Assembly (NCBI GenBank): GCA_041395725.1
Contig: JAWKZW010000001.1
Coordinates: forward strand, 124,001 to 188,000
Source of the DNA: Gammaproteobacteria bacterium
GTDB taxonomy: Bacteria; Pseudomonadota; Gammaproteobacteria; Pseudomonadales; Pseudohongiellaceae
Length of the DNA stretch: 64,000 nucleotides
Direction: 5' to 3'
Shown here: one piece after another, positions 15,247 through 24,133 of the stretch
How positions within the stretch are numbered: position 1 is the stretch's first letter
How the letters are laid out: each line of letters starts with the position of its first letter
Translations under genes and position numbers: made by a program
The notes under the pieces: generated by a model
What the model was told of the DNA's origin: nothing
What the model saw: the letters and a program-made list of their open reading frames with translations, nothing else
The model's database searches: none

Positions 15247-15840
15247 CTACTTTTCCAGGTGTCCCAGCTTGTCGATCTTTACAGCCAGGTAACTTTCGTT
15301 ATGGGAATTGATACCCACGTGTATGGGCAGGCGCTCTGCTACTTCAATGCCCATCTCAGCCAGCGCGTCAACCTTGCGGGGATTATTAGTCAGCAGGCGC
15401 ACACTGCGAACTTTGAAATAGTCCAGCATGGGCTGGCAGATCAGGTATTCCCGACTGTCCGCCTCAAAGCCAAGCTGTTCATTGGCCTCCACTGTATCCG
15501 CACCGGAATCCTGCAACTCGTAGGCTTTCAGCTTGTTGAGCAGACCGATACCCCGCCCCTCCTGGCGCAGGTAAAGAATCAGGCCTCGTCCCTCGGCTGC
15601 CACGCTTTCGATAGCGAACTGCAGTTGCGGGCCACAATCGCAGCGCTGGCTGAACAGGCAGTCACCGGTAAGACACTCCGAATGAATGCGGGTCAGCAGA
15701 GGGTCTCCCGAACCTGTATCGCCCATGGCCAGAGCCACGTGTTCCTTGCCTGTCGCGGTATCCTCGAAGCCATGGATTGTGAAAATCCCCCACTGCGTCG
15801 GGAGTTTCGCCGAGGCGACATGTTTAATAGTCAATTGCAT
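15247..15840 (-). CDS. ribA: GTP cyclohydrolase II
   Basis: This opens GTP to 2,5-diamino-6-ribosylamino-pyrimidinone phosphate plus formate and pyrophosphate, the first committed step of riboflavin synthesis. The 197-residue product has the three zinc cysteines in 'HSECLTGDCLFSQRCDCG', the catalytic 'YLRQEGRGIGLLNKLKAY' and 'LLTNNPRKV'. It is a stand-alone enzyme of E. coli RibA length. It is needed here because the RibA-like half of the RibBX protein upstream lacks these cysteines. It lies downstream of pgpA (67 bp) and is followed closely by the histidine phosphatase. Confidence 0.97.
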   Translation of the reverse strand: MQLTIKHVASAKLPTQWGIFTIHGFEDTATGKEHVALAMGDTGSGDPLLTRIHSECLTGDCLFSQRCDCGPQLQFAIESVAAEGRGLILYLRQEGRGIGLLNKLKAYELQDSGADTVEANEQLGFEADSREYLICQPMLDYFKVRSVRLLTNNPRKVDALAEMGIEVAERLPIHVGINSHNESYLAVKIDKLGHLEK

Positions 15841-15907
15841 TTCCCGATAAGTTGCGATAAGTCAGTGTGCCCGGCCCCGTTTACGGGTACCGGCCAGTCT
15901 TTCCTGC

Positions 15908-16390
15908 CTAGGTGGAAGCGGTTAACAGGACCACTGCCTGTAGACAGAGCGCGCCCATTATACCCGCTATCAGGTCATCCAGCATGATCCCCAGGCCGCC
16001 CTTGACGCGGCTGTCAGCCCACTTGATGGGCCAGGGTTTAAGGATGTCCAGCAGGCGGAAAAGGATGAAGCCGCCAATGACCCACTGCCAGCCTGTCGGT
16101 GCCAGAAACATGGTGGCCCAATAGCCTACAAATTCATCCCAGACGATTCCGCCCGGATCATGCACGCCAAAATCTTTGCTGGTTCTGCCACAGATCCAGA
16201 TTCCCGCCAGAAATGTCACCAGCAGCATGAGCAGGTAAACCGTCCAGTGCATGGGCGGAAACAGCAGATAAAGCAGCACAGCCACGACTGTACCGCAGGT
16301 TCCCGGGGCCCAGGGGGCAAGACCGCTGCCAAAACCATATGCCAGCACATGCAACGGATTGCGCCAGATGTTTATTCCAGTCTGCATCAT
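15908..16390 (-). CDS. pgpA: Phosphatidylglycerophosphatase A
   Basis: This inner-membrane enzyme dephosphorylates phosphatidylglycerol phosphate to phosphatidylglycerol. The 160-residue product has 'AYGFGSGLAPWAPGTCGTVVA' near the N-terminus, 'DPGGIVWDEFVGYW' (the conserved D-x-x-x-x-V-W-D-E-x-x-G-x), several TM helices and 'RVKGGLGIMLDDLIAGIMG' with the second acidic cluster. The ATG at 16390 overlaps the thiL stop by one base (TGATG), which favours it over an upstream GTG. thiL-pgpA order is standard for the class. Confidence 0.95.
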   Translation of the reverse strand: MMQTGINIWRNPLHVLAYGFGSGLAPWAPGTCGTVVAVLLYLLFPPMHWTVYLLMLLVTFLAGIWICGRTSKDFGVHDPGGIVWDEFVGYWATMFLAPTGWQWVIGGFILFRLLDILKPWPIKWADSRVKGGLGIMLDDLIAGIMGALCLQAVVLLTAST

Positions 16391-17415
16391 CACTCCTTGC
16401 CGAAGTGGCTGTAACCGGTATGGGTGATAATAACCGGTTCACCATGACTGTCCAGGCACTGTACGCCCTCGCCCGTCACAATCTCACCGATGCGGGTCAA
16501 ACGGACCCCCAGGGCCGCCACGGCTTTTTCCACGGCACCGCAATGCTCCGGGGCGACAGTAAGGCAAAGCTCATAGTCATCTCCGCCACCCAGCGCCAGA
16601 GATAACCGCTCATCGTCCTTGACAGTATCCTGCATGAACCTGGAAAACGGCAGCTGCACAACATCGATCTCCGCACCTGCCTGGCCGAGTTCCACGATGT
16701 GCCCCAGATCGCTCAACAGTCCATCGGAAATATCGATAGCCGCGCTGACCAACCCTCTAAGTGCCATGCCCACCTGTACTCTGGGTGTCGGCGCATAAAA
16801 GGCCTGCAGAAAGTGATCCCGCTGTTTGCCACTCAACCTGGCTTTCTGGAATGGCCAGTATGCTGCATTACCGGTGTCGGCACTGTCACGCCTCTCAAGC
16901 AGTGCCAGGGCAGCTGCCGCGTCACCCAGGGTACCGGTAACATACACCAGGTGTCCCGGTTTCGCGCCGGACCGACGCAGAGCCTGCCCGACGGGCAGGA
17001 GACCGTGAACCTGAATTGCCACCTGGCGTACGCCCTGGATCAGATCCCCGCCCACGAGCGGACAGCGAAACTTTTTGGCCATGAGCGCAAGCCCTTTGCT
17101 GAAACCTGCCAACCAGGCCTGGTCCGGCTCAGGCAGACTGAGACCCAGAGTAAAGCACAGCGGCTCGGCCCCCACTGCGGCCAGGTCGCTCAGATTAACC
17201 GCCAGGGCGCGCTGCCCGAGCAACTGGGGGTCGGCGGCGGCAGGGAAGTGCACGCCCTCCTGCAACAGATCCATGGAAACCGCCAACTGGTTATCCGCAC
17301 CTACACGCAGCAGAGCGCAATCATCGCCGATACCCAGATCAACGCCGTCGGCCGCAAATCCCAGACCCGAATCGCGGAAATACCTGTTGATGATGTCAAA
17401 TTCCCGTTGCGACAT
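16390..17415 (-). CDS. thiL: Thiamine-monophosphate kinase
   Basis: This phosphorylates thiamine monophosphate to thiamine diphosphate with ATP. The 341-residue product belongs to the AIR-synthase-like fold. It shows 'GIGDDCALLRV', 'SMDLLQEGVHF', 'ALAVNLSDLAAVGAEP', 'PLVGGDLIQG' and 'AIDISDGLLSDLGHI' with 'LGGGDDYELCLTV'. These aspartate-rich motifs bind metal and phosphates. It is complete, 10 bp downstream of nusB, and overlaps pgpA. Confidence 0.96.
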   Translation of the reverse strand: MSQREFDIINRYFRDSGLGFAADGVDLGIGDDCALLRVGADNQLAVSMDLLQEGVHFPAAADPQLLGQRALAVNLSDLAAVGAEPLCFTLGLSLPEPDQAWLAGFSKGLALMAKKFRCPLVGGDLIQGVRQVAIQVHGLLPVGQALRRSGAKPGHLVYVTGTLGDAAAALALLERRDSADTGNAAYWPFQKARLSGKQRDHFLQAFYAPTPRVQVGMALRGLVSAAIDISDGLLSDLGHIVELGQAGAEIDVVQLPFSRFMQDTVKDDERLSLALGGGDDYELCLTVAPEHCGAVEKAVAALGVRLTRIGEIVTGEGVQCLDSHGEPVIITHTGYSHFGKE

Positions 17416-17424
17416 GAAAATGCT

Positions 17425-17886
17425 TTAATCCCCGACTGATCCGCGCTTCTCCCGGGGCCGCAGGTCCTTCACCAACTTATCAAGAATGCCGTTTATATAC
17501 TTGTGACTTTCGGTGGCACCGAACGACTTGGCCAGTTCAATGCTTTCATTAATGACCACTCGGTAGGGAATTTCGATGCGGTACTTCAACTCGAAAGCAC
17601 CAATCCACAGGATGGCTTTTTCGACCGGGTCCAGGGCCTTGAAGTCACGATCAAGGTACGGCACCAATAACCCCTGAAGTTCAGCTGCCTGCCCGGGAAT
17701 CGCCGTAAACACCTCGTGAAAATAGTCCCAGTCGGTTTTGCCAATGAACTCGCTCCGGAACTGTGCTTCGATTTCGGTCAGCTCACCACCATTTAACTGC
17801 CATTGATAGAGGGCCTGCATTATCAGCCTGCGGGCCTTGCGCCTTTGTGCAATGCCGGGGGTTGCCTTATGACGGGGTTGTTGCAT
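17425..17886 (-). CDS. nusB: Transcription antitermination factor NusB
   Basis: This all-helical RNA-binding protein forms a heterodimer with NusE (S10) on boxA RNA in rRNA antitermination. It shows 'RRKARRLIMQALYQWQLNGG' at the N-terminus, and 'LDPVEKAILWIGAFELKY' with 'PYRVVINESIELAKSFGATESHKYINGILDKL' at the C-terminus. I place the start at the ATG at 17886 (MQQPRHKATP), giving 153 residues. An in-frame ATG at 17931 would add 15 residues with no clear ribosome site. It sits between ribH and thiL in the usual order, with a 224-bp gap to ribH. Confidence 0.94.
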   Translation of the reverse strand: MQQPRHKATPGIAQRRKARRLIMQALYQWQLNGGELTEIEAQFRSEFIGKTDWDYFHEVFTAIPGQAAELQGLLVPYLDRDFKALDPVEKAILWIGAFELKYRIEIPYRVVINESIELAKSFGATESHKYINGILDKLVKDLRPREKRGSVGD

Positions 17887-18110
17887 GTTGAGAATAACCT
17901 GTTCCACTAGGGAATCGTTCTGGAATGTCATGCCCGCGCGCCGGGAGTTACAGAAGCTCGCCCTGCGCCGACACTATCGAAGCAAATTCCACGCCTATCG
18001 GGAATCTGGTTGTCTGGAATAAATGCCTGGGAAACCACACGGTAGCCCAGAGATTCGCGAGCCCCGGCCAAACTGCATTACAGCAGAGAAAGCCGCATTT
18101 CCGGTATCGA

Positions 18111-18587
18111 TCAGGCCTGCAGTTTGCGGCCGACGCTCAGCGTTTCGAGCGCCGACAGAGCCGCCTCAGCGCCCTTATTACCGGCCTTTGTTCCGGCCCG
18201 TTCAATGGCCTGCTCGATGGTATCGACCGTCAACACTCCAAAGGCCACCGGCACGCCACTTTCGAGGCTTACCTGACTGAGTCCCTTGACGCATTCCCCG
18301 GCTACGTACTCAAAGTGTGGTGTACCGCCGCGGATAACCGCGCCGAGGGCTATTACCGCATCAAACTTCCCCGTCCCGATCACCTGCTTGGTGATCAGCG
18401 GCAATTCATAGGCGCCGGGAGCTTTGACGATGGTAATGTCCTTTTCCATCACCCCATGCCTGGTAAGCGCGTCAATGGCTCCGGCAACCAGGTGATCGAC
18501 GATAAAGCTGTTAAAGCGGGACACCACCAGGGCAAAATTTGCCGAGCCGATGCTGAAATCCCCTTCGATCGTTTTAATGTTTGCCAT
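18111..18587 (-). CDS. ribH: 6,7-dimethyl-8-ribityllumazine synthase
   Basis: This makes the lumazine precursor from the RibB product and the ribitylamino-pyrimidinedione. It usually assembles as a pentamer or icosahedral shell. The 158-residue product has 'ALVVSRFNSFIVDHLVAGA', 'VKAPGAYELPLI', 'ALGAVIRGGTPHFEYVAGE' and 'VPVAFGVLTVDTIEQAIERAG', all standard; the conserved His is in 'GTPHFEYV'. It is followed by nusB and preceded by ribBX on the same strand. Confidence 0.97.
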   Translation of the reverse strand: MANIKTIEGDFSIGSANFALVVSRFNSFIVDHLVAGAIDALTRHGVMEKDITIVKAPGAYELPLITKQVIGTGKFDAVIALGAVIRGGTPHFEYVAGECVKGLSQVSLESGVPVAFGVLTVDTIEQAIERAGTKAGNKGAEAALSALETLSVGRKLQA

Positions 18588-18671
18588 CTGATCTGCCTCT
18601 CCCGTTCCCTGCCTTGATTCCGATAGGTATTTTCGTCTTTGCCACGCCCTGCTGGCGAGCCGCCCATGCTG

Positions 18672-19778
18672 TTATTCGAAAGGTACGAATTCTACAACTT
18701 CCAGATCGAACCCTGAAATAGCGAAGCGGGCCGGGTAACTCAGCAGGCGCATTTTACCCACACCCAGGTCGCGCAGGATCTGTGATCCGGTCCCGATCGT
18801 CAGGTCCGTACCCGCACGGGTTCCGGTGCCGGGCCGCCGTTCATTATCCAGCATGGCGGACAGAGTGCTGTTTACGTCCTCGGGGTAGTCGTCACCCGAC
18901 AACAACACCGCCACCCCGGTGCCTTCTTTGGCAATACTTTCCAGCGCCTTGCTGAAGGACCAGCTGGTCCCGGACGCATTGAACGCCTGGCACAGATCAC
19001 GCAGGGTATTGGGAATATGCACTCTGACCAGGACCGGATCTTCAGCGACTATCTCACCCCGGGTAAACGCCAGGTGGGTGGAACCGGTAATGGAGTCATG
19101 ATAGGTGTGCAGCTGAAATACCCCGAACTCCGTTGGCAGGTCATGGGTTTCCTGCCGGGTCACCGTTGTTTCATTGGCGATCCGGTAGTGTATCAGGTCG
19201 GTGATGGTGCCGATCTTTAACTGATGTTTTTCGGCGAATTTTTCCAGGTCCGGACGCCTCGCCATGGTGCCGTCATCATTCATGATCTCCACAATGGCGG
19301 CCGCCGGGCTGTAACCTGCCAGGCGGGCCAGATCGCAGCCGGCCTCAGTATGACCGGCCCGCCGCAGGACTCCGCCGGGCTGGGCCATAATAGGAAAAAT
19401 GTGACCAGGCTGCACGATGTCCTCCGGCCTGGAGTCACGGGCTACCGCCATCTGAATTGTCCGCGCACGATCGGCCGCCGAAATACCGGTGGTGACTCCC
19501 TGAGCCGCCTCGATGGAGACCGTGAAGTTGGTGTTGAACGGCGTGCGGTTGGCGTCCACCATCAGCGGCAGCCTGAGGTATTCACAACGCTCCTGGGTGA
19601 GAGTCAGGCAGATCAGCCCCCTGGCATTCGTTGCCATGAAGTTGATGTCCTCGGTGCGCACCCGTTCGGCTGCAATGACCAGATCGCCTTCATTTTCGCG
19701 GTCCTCATCGTCCAGCAGGACGACCATTCTCCCCAGGCGAATTTCCTCGATCAGTTCTTCCGTTGTATTCAGTTCCAT
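18672..19778 (-). CDS. ribBX: RibBX: 3,4-dihydroxy-2-butanone-4-phosphate synthase with inactive GCHII-like domain
   Basis: Residues 1-200 are a full RibB domain. It shows 'VVLLDDEDRENEGDLVIAAE', 'DANRTPFNTNFTVSIEA' and 'GHIFPIMAQPGGVLRRAGHTEAGCDLARLAG', with the catalytic acidic and metal residues present. Residues 205-368 align with GTP cyclohydrolase II. However, the zinc cysteine motif is replaced by 'VHIPNTLRDLCQAFNASG' and the catalytic RQEGRG loop is replaced by 'EGTGVAVLLSGDD', so that domain should not hydrolyse GTP. This matches the RibBX architecture known from other proteobacteria. It explains why a stand-alone ribA is kept nearby. Confidence 0.93.
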   Translation of the reverse strand: MELNTTEELIEEIRLGRMVVLLDDEDRENEGDLVIAAERVRTEDINFMATNARGLICLTLTQERCEYLRLPLMVDANRTPFNTNFTVSIEAAQGVTTGISAADRARTIQMAVARDSRPEDIVQPGHIFPIMAQPGGVLRRAGHTEAGCDLARLAGYSPAAAIVEIMNDDGTMARRPDLEKFAEKHQLKIGTITDLIHYRIANETTVTRQETHDLPTEFGVFQLHTYHDSITGSTHLAFTRGEIVAEDPVLVRVHIPNTLRDLCQAFNASGTSWSFSKALESIAKEGTGVAVLLSGDDYPEDVNSTLSAMLDNERRPGTGTRAGTDLTIGTGSQILRDLGVGKMRLLSYPARFAISGFDLEVVEFVPFE

Positions 19779-19801
19779 AAATCCCTTCTCACCGGCGACT
19801 G

Positions 19802-20473
19802 CTAACGCCCGCCCCCAAATCCATGCCTGCCAAGAAATTCCCGGGTCAGTGTCGACGACGACTGCTCCGGATCGGCGGCCGCATCACCCAGCAGCAGCCG
19901 CTCCAGATAACGGCTGACCAGGTCGACTTCCAGATTCACCCGCGTACCCGGGCGGTAGTGCTGGATGACGGTCTCCTGTTGGGTGTGGGGAATAATGTTG
20001 ACCGTAAACCTGGCCCCTTTCACCTCGTTGACGGTAAGGCTGGTACCGTCGATGCAAATGGAGCCCTTGGTGGCAATGTAACGCGCCAGCCCGTCGGGTA
20101 CCTTGAATTCCAGGCGCCAGCTCTTGCCATCCGGTTCAAGGGTTGCCAGTTCGCCGACGCCGTCCACATGGCCGCTGACCAGGTGGCCGCCCAGTCGGCT
20201 GGACGGGGTCAGTGCCTTTTCCAGGTTTACCGCCGAGCCCTGCTCCAGCAGACCTAGGTTGGTCAGGCCCATCGTTTCATTGGAAACATCAGCCTGAAAT
20301 CCTCGCGGACTTAATGCGACCACGGTCAGACAGGCACCGCTTACCGCGATACTGTCACCCAATTTAACATCCGACAGATCCAGTGTTCCGCTGTCTATGC
20401 TGATCCGCCATTCGTTGTCCCGCTGACGCAATTCAGCGATCCTGCCAATGGCCTCTATTATTCCTGTAAACAT
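19802..20473 (-). CDS. ribE: Riboflavin synthase alpha subunit
   Basis: This dismutates two lumazines into riboflavin plus the pyrimidine substrate. The 223-residue product has two lumazine-binding barrels. The first starts 'MFTGIIEAIGRI' with 'GDSIAVSGACLTVV' and 'FQADVSNETMGLTNLG'. The second shows 'GHLVSGHVDGVGEL' and 'KGSICIDGTSLTVNEV'. The C-terminus 'LERLLLGDAAAD' is the trimerisation helix. It lies between ribD and ribBX. There is no FMN riboswitch visible upstream. Confidence 0.96.
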   Translation of the reverse strand: MFTGIIEAIGRIAELRQRDNEWRISIDSGTLDLSDVKLGDSIAVSGACLTVVALSPRGFQADVSNETMGLTNLGLLEQGSAVNLEKALTPSSRLGGHLVSGHVDGVGELATLEPDGKSWRLEFKVPDGLARYIATKGSICIDGTSLTVNEVKGARFTVNIIPHTQQETVIQHYRPGTRVNLEVDLVSRYLERLLLGDAAADPEQSSSTLTREFLGRHGFGGGR

Positions 20474-20623
20474 ACGTTCTCAATGTGCTTGAGCAAGCCG
20501 TTCCGGGCGGGTTTCCATACCTCTGACGGGGCGGTGGCCAGACAGGTCCAGAGCACCCCTGCCCCGCTGTGCCCGCGCGACTGCCTGTTCATCTGGTTGG
20601 TTGTCGGCCTGATCACTTGCAGG

Positions 20624-21793
20624 TCACTTGAAAGTGGCGACAATACGGCTGTCGTCACCGACCCGGCTCACGCTTTCAATCACCAGTTCGATCTGATCAG
20701 CCATCGAGCGCAACCCTGGCAGTTCCATCAGAGGCATGCCGTTATCGCCCAGCAGCTTCCCGGCAATGTAGATAACCAGCTCATCCACCAGTCCGGCCTG
20801 AACGAAGGCACCACTGAGGGTCGGACCCGCCTCCAGCAACACCTCATTGACGGCAAATCTGGAGGCGAGCAATTCTAGCACAGTCGCAGGGTCGACTCTG
20901 CCGCCACTGTCATCGGTCGGCACAGTGACTATCACCCCGGTGTCGCCGGGATAGTTCACGGGCTCCTCAGCCAGGGTAAAAAGGGTTGTGGCGCCTGGTT
21001 GCTGGAAAATTTTCGCACCGACCGGGGTTCGTAACCTGGAATCCATGATTACCCGGCGCGGCTGACGGGACAGGGACATCCCCGCGTCCTGCCGTTGCGA
21101 TGCGGGCAGAACCAGCTCCCCGGGCCTGACAGTCAGCGACGGATCATCCTGCAGCACCGTGTTGACTCCGGTGAGGATGGCGCAACTGCCCGCCCGCAGC
21201 CGTTGCACATCGGCACGGGCCTCGGGGCCGGTAATCCATTTACTCTCCCCATTGGCCGCCGCGGTCCGGCCGTCCAGACTCATCGCCAGCTTACAGCGGA
21301 CGAAGGGCAAGCCCTGGGTAAAACGCTTGAAGTAACCGGCATTGACCGCTCTGGCCCGGGCCTCGAAATCGGTCAGGTGGATTACTTCGATGCCGGCGGC
21401 CTCGAGATGCTCGACCCCGCGGCCCGACACTTCCGGAAACGGGTCCAGTGTGGCAATAACCACGGTCTTCACTGCCGCATCCACCAGCGCATCGACACAG
21501 GGCGGTGTCTTACCATGGTGAGCGCAGGGCTCCAGCGTGACAAACACGGTACTGCCCCGGGCACGGTCGCCGGCCATGGCTAGCGCATTGATCTCCGCGT
21601 GGGCGGCGCCTGCGCGCTGATGCCAGCCTTCGCCGATCACGCGGTTATCCCCCTGGGCAGCAACCACCACACAGCCGACCCGTGGATTGGGCGTAGTCGT
21701 CAATGCCCGCCCGGCAAGTTGCAGCGCATGAAGCATGTGCAGCGGGTAATCGATAACATCGACCCCCAGCCTGGCAGACTCAGTGGATTGCAA
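20624..21793 (-). CDS. ribD: Bifunctional riboflavin deaminase/reductase
   Basis: This catalyses the second and third steps of riboflavin synthesis. The N-terminal zinc deaminase domain has 'HAEINALAMAGDRARG' and 'TLEPCAHHGKTPPCVDAL', giving His and two Cys ligands with the catalytic Glu. The C-terminal NADPH reductase domain has 'RCKLAMSLDGRTAAANGESK', 'WITGPEARADVQRLRAGSCAILTG' and 'EAGPTLSGAFVQAGLVDELV'. The start is uncertain. TTG at 21793 has AGGCGAG upstream (389 residues); the ATG at 21736 gives 370 residues but has no ribosome site. Confidence 0.95.
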   Translation of the reverse strand: MQSTESARLGVDVIDYPLHMLHALQLAGRALTTTPNPRVGCVVVAAQGDNRVIGEGWHQRAGAAHAEINALAMAGDRARGSTVFVTLEPCAHHGKTPPCVDALVDAAVKTVVIATLDPFPEVSGRGVEHLEAAGIEVIHLTDFEARARAVNAGYFKRFTQGLPFVRCKLAMSLDGRTAAANGESKWITGPEARADVQRLRAGSCAILTGVNTVLQDDPSLTVRPGELVLPASQRQDAGMSLSRQPRRVIMDSRLRTPVGAKIFQQPGATTLFTLAEEPVNYPGDTGVIVTVPTDDSGGRVDPATVLELLASRFAVNEVLLEAGPTLSGAFVQAGLVDELVIYIAGKLLGDNGMPLMELPGLRSMADQIELVIESVSRVGDDSRIVATFK

Positions 21794-21874
21794 TACCGGC
21801 TCGCCTGTAGGAAGTGAAAAAGAACATCAACATAAACGCTACGCCTGGACCTTACTTTTGTTCAGCCCACCGGG

Positions 21875-22351
21875 CTAGGATTTCCTGCCGCTGGTGTCAC
21901 TTGAGCGAGTCAGTTCGTCGATCTCGCGGGTGAATTCATCGAGAGACTTGAAACTCTTGTAAACAGAAGCGAAGCGTACATAGGCCACTTCGTCGAGGTT
22001 ACGCAACTCCAGCATCACCTCTTCGCCGACCAGGCGGGATTGGATCTCACGCTCACCCGTTGCGCGCAACTTGTTCTTGATACGGCTTATCGCCTCATCA
22101 ACTTTTTCTATACTGACCGGTCTTTTTTCCAGCGCCTTGATCAGACCCGAATGCAGTTTTTCTTCGTCGAAGGGTTCACGCTCACCATTCTGCTTAATGA
22201 TCCTCGGCATCACCAGCTCGGCGGCCTCATAGGTTGTGAACCGTTCGTTACAGGTGAGGCACTCGCGGCGACGACGAACCTGATTACCCTCAGCAACGAG
22301 GCGGGAATCGATCACCTTGGTATCAACGGCATTACAGAACGGACAGTGCAT
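21875..22351 (-). CDS. nrdR: Transcriptional repressor NrdR
   Basis: This is a nucleotide-sensing repressor of ribonucleotide reductase genes. The 158-residue product begins 'MHCPFCNAVDTKVIDSR' with a four-cysteine zinc ribbon completed by 'RRECLTCNERFTTYE'. An ATP-cone domain follows ('MPRIIKQNGEREPFDEEKL'). I use the ATG at 22351 because GGAG lies 8 bases upstream and the family starts there. It is between glyA and ribD, a conserved neighbourhood. Confidence 0.97.
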   Translation of the reverse strand: MHCPFCNAVDTKVIDSRLVAEGNQVRRRRECLTCNERFTTYEAAELVMPRIIKQNGEREPFDEEKLHSGLIKALEKRPVSIEKVDEAISRIKNKLRATGEREIQSRLVGEEVMLELRNLDEVAYVRFASVYKSFKSLDEFTREIDELTRSSDTSGRKS

Positions 22352-22460
22352 AGTTATATCTCCAGACCCGCGGGCCTCGGGCATTCACCCGTTACCAATC
22401 ATACCCCGGCGCTGCTGCTGCCAGGATTTCCGAGTTATGCACCGACAGAACGACCCGGCC

Positions 22461-23714
22461 TCAGCGATAGACCGGGAACCGGGCACACAAGGCCTTGACC
22501 TTGTCCTTTACTTCGGCAATTCGGCTATCATTGTGAATGTCATCCAGCACGTCGCACATCCACCCGGTCAGCTCGGCGAATTCCGCCTCCCCGAAACCAC
22601 GGGTAGTGGCAGCCGGCGTACCAATGCGCAGGCCACTGGTCACAAACGGTGAGCGGGGATCATTCGGCACCGCATTCTTGTTGACCGTAATATTGGCGCG
22701 ACCAAGCGCCGCATCGGCATCTTTACCGGTTACATCCTGTTTGATCAGACTGAGCAGAAACAGGTGATCGTCGGTTCCTCCGGAAATCACGTCATAACCC
22801 CGGTCAATAAAACCCCTGGCCATCACCTGGGCATTTTTTACCACCTGAGCCTGATAGGCGCGGAACTCATCGCTCATGGCTTCCTTGAAGCAGACTGCCT
22901 TGGCAGCAATCACATGCATTAACGGACCACCCTGGCTTTCCGGAAACACGGAAAAATTGAGTTTTTTCTCCAGCTCCGGGTTAGACCTGGCCAGGATGAT
23001 GCCGCCCCGGGGGCCGCGCAGGGTCTTGTGGGTCGTCGAGGTAGTGACGTCGGCAATGTTGACCGGACTGGGATACACGCCGGCCGCGATAAGACCGCTG
23101 ACATGGGCCATGTCCACCACGAAAAAAGCGCCAACGCTGTCTGCGATGTCCCGAAACCGTTGCCAGTCCACGATCCGGGAATAGGCAGAGAACCCGGCCA
23201 TGATCATTTTCGGCTTATGCTCCCTGGCCAGAGCCTCCACCTGCTCGTAATCGATCTCGCCGGTTTCGTGGTTCAAGCCGTATTGCACCGCATTGTAAAT
23301 ACGCCCGGAAAAGCTCACGCTGGCACCGTGGGTCAGGTGGCCGCCATCCGCCAGACTCATGCCCAGCACGGTGTCGCCAGGCTCCATCAGCGCCATGTAC
23401 ACCGCCGCATTGGCCTGGGAACCAGAGTGTGGCTGCACATTGGCATAATCGGCCCCGAACAGCGCTTTAGCCCTGGCGATCGCCAGTTCCTCGACCACAT
23501 CCACGTGCTCACAGCCACCGTAATAGCGCTTGCCCGGATAGCCTTCGGCGTACTTGTTGGTCAGCACCGACCCCTGGGCTTCCATGACCCGCGGACTGGC
23601 GTAGTTTTCCGACGCAATCAGCTCGATATGCTCCTCCTGACGACGACTCTCAGCCTGCATGGCCGCATCGAGTTCGGGATCAAAACCGGCAATAGTCATT
23701 TCTTTGTCAAACAT
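22461..23714 (-). CDS. glyA: Serine hydroxymethyltransferase
   Basis: This PLP enzyme interconverts serine plus tetrahydrofolate with glycine plus methylene-tetrahydrofolate. The 417-residue product has 'HIELIASENYASPRVMEAQG', 'YPGKRYYGGCEHVD', 'VQPHSGSQANAAVYMAL' and the PLP-lysine motif 'VTTSTTHKTLRGPRGG', with length identical to E. coli GlyA. It is divergent from ettA across a 419-bp gap, and upstream of nrdR on the same strand. Confidence 0.97.
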   Translation of the reverse strand: MFDKEMTIAGFDPELDAAMQAESRRQEEHIELIASENYASPRVMEAQGSVLTNKYAEGYPGKRYYGGCEHVDVVEELAIARAKALFGADYANVQPHSGSQANAAVYMALMEPGDTVLGMSLADGGHLTHGASVSFSGRIYNAVQYGLNHETGEIDYEQVEALAREHKPKMIMAGFSAYSRIVDWQRFRDIADSVGAFFVVDMAHVSGLIAAGVYPSPVNIADVTTSTTHKTLRGPRGGIILARSNPELEKKLNFSVFPESQGGPLMHVIAAKAVCFKEAMSDEFRAYQAQVVKNAQVMARGFIDRGYDVISGGTDDHLFLLSLIKQDVTGKDADAALGRANITVNKNAVPNDPRSPFVTSGLRIGTPAATTRGFGEAEFAELTGWMCDVLDDIHNDSRIAEVKDKVKALCARFPVYR

Positions 23715-24133
23715 TCAGGTCTCCGCAGGCGCAGTGGCTGGGGAAGCTCTCAATACATATCGCAGTGCACCGCGGGAGTCTTTCGGGCCCCGCTGTATTG
23801 CTCAGCCAGAGGTTCGCCAGGTGGTGAAAATCGGGAAGCGCGTATTCTACATGATGATGAGCGGACCGGCACCCCAAATGCACAAAATCTGGTGGTTGAC
23901 AGCCTCCTCTACCCGTTGCATTGGATCCGCGCGAGCAGTACATATTTATGCCATAATACGCGCCCGTTTCAGCCTTGGCCGGGGATGCGACTCCGCCGGC
24001 AGCACCGCTCCTGGAAGGGCCCGGTCGCCGGCCACGCAGCGAAGTGAACCACCTGTAACCAGCGACAGCATTAACTGCCGGGTAAAAATACCTCTTCTTG
24101 ACCACCAGTAAAACTGCAGGAACCAGAAAAGCT
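23715..24133. other. Intergenic region between divergent glyA and ettA
   Basis: There are 419 bp without a gene I can support. An extended -10-like TGCCATAAT (23949-23957) faces ettA. A TTGACA lies at about 23897-23902, but its spacing to any good -10 is poor. Promoters for both genes should lie here. I see no tRNA or riboswitch signature. Confidence 0.4.

Noticed and set aside
23897..23957. A TTGACA with a downstream CATAAT in the glyA-ettA gap
   Set aside because: The distance from TTGACA (23897-23902) to CATAAT (23952-23957) is far beyond 17 bases, so they are not one promoter; only the extended -10-like TGCCATAAT is worth noting.
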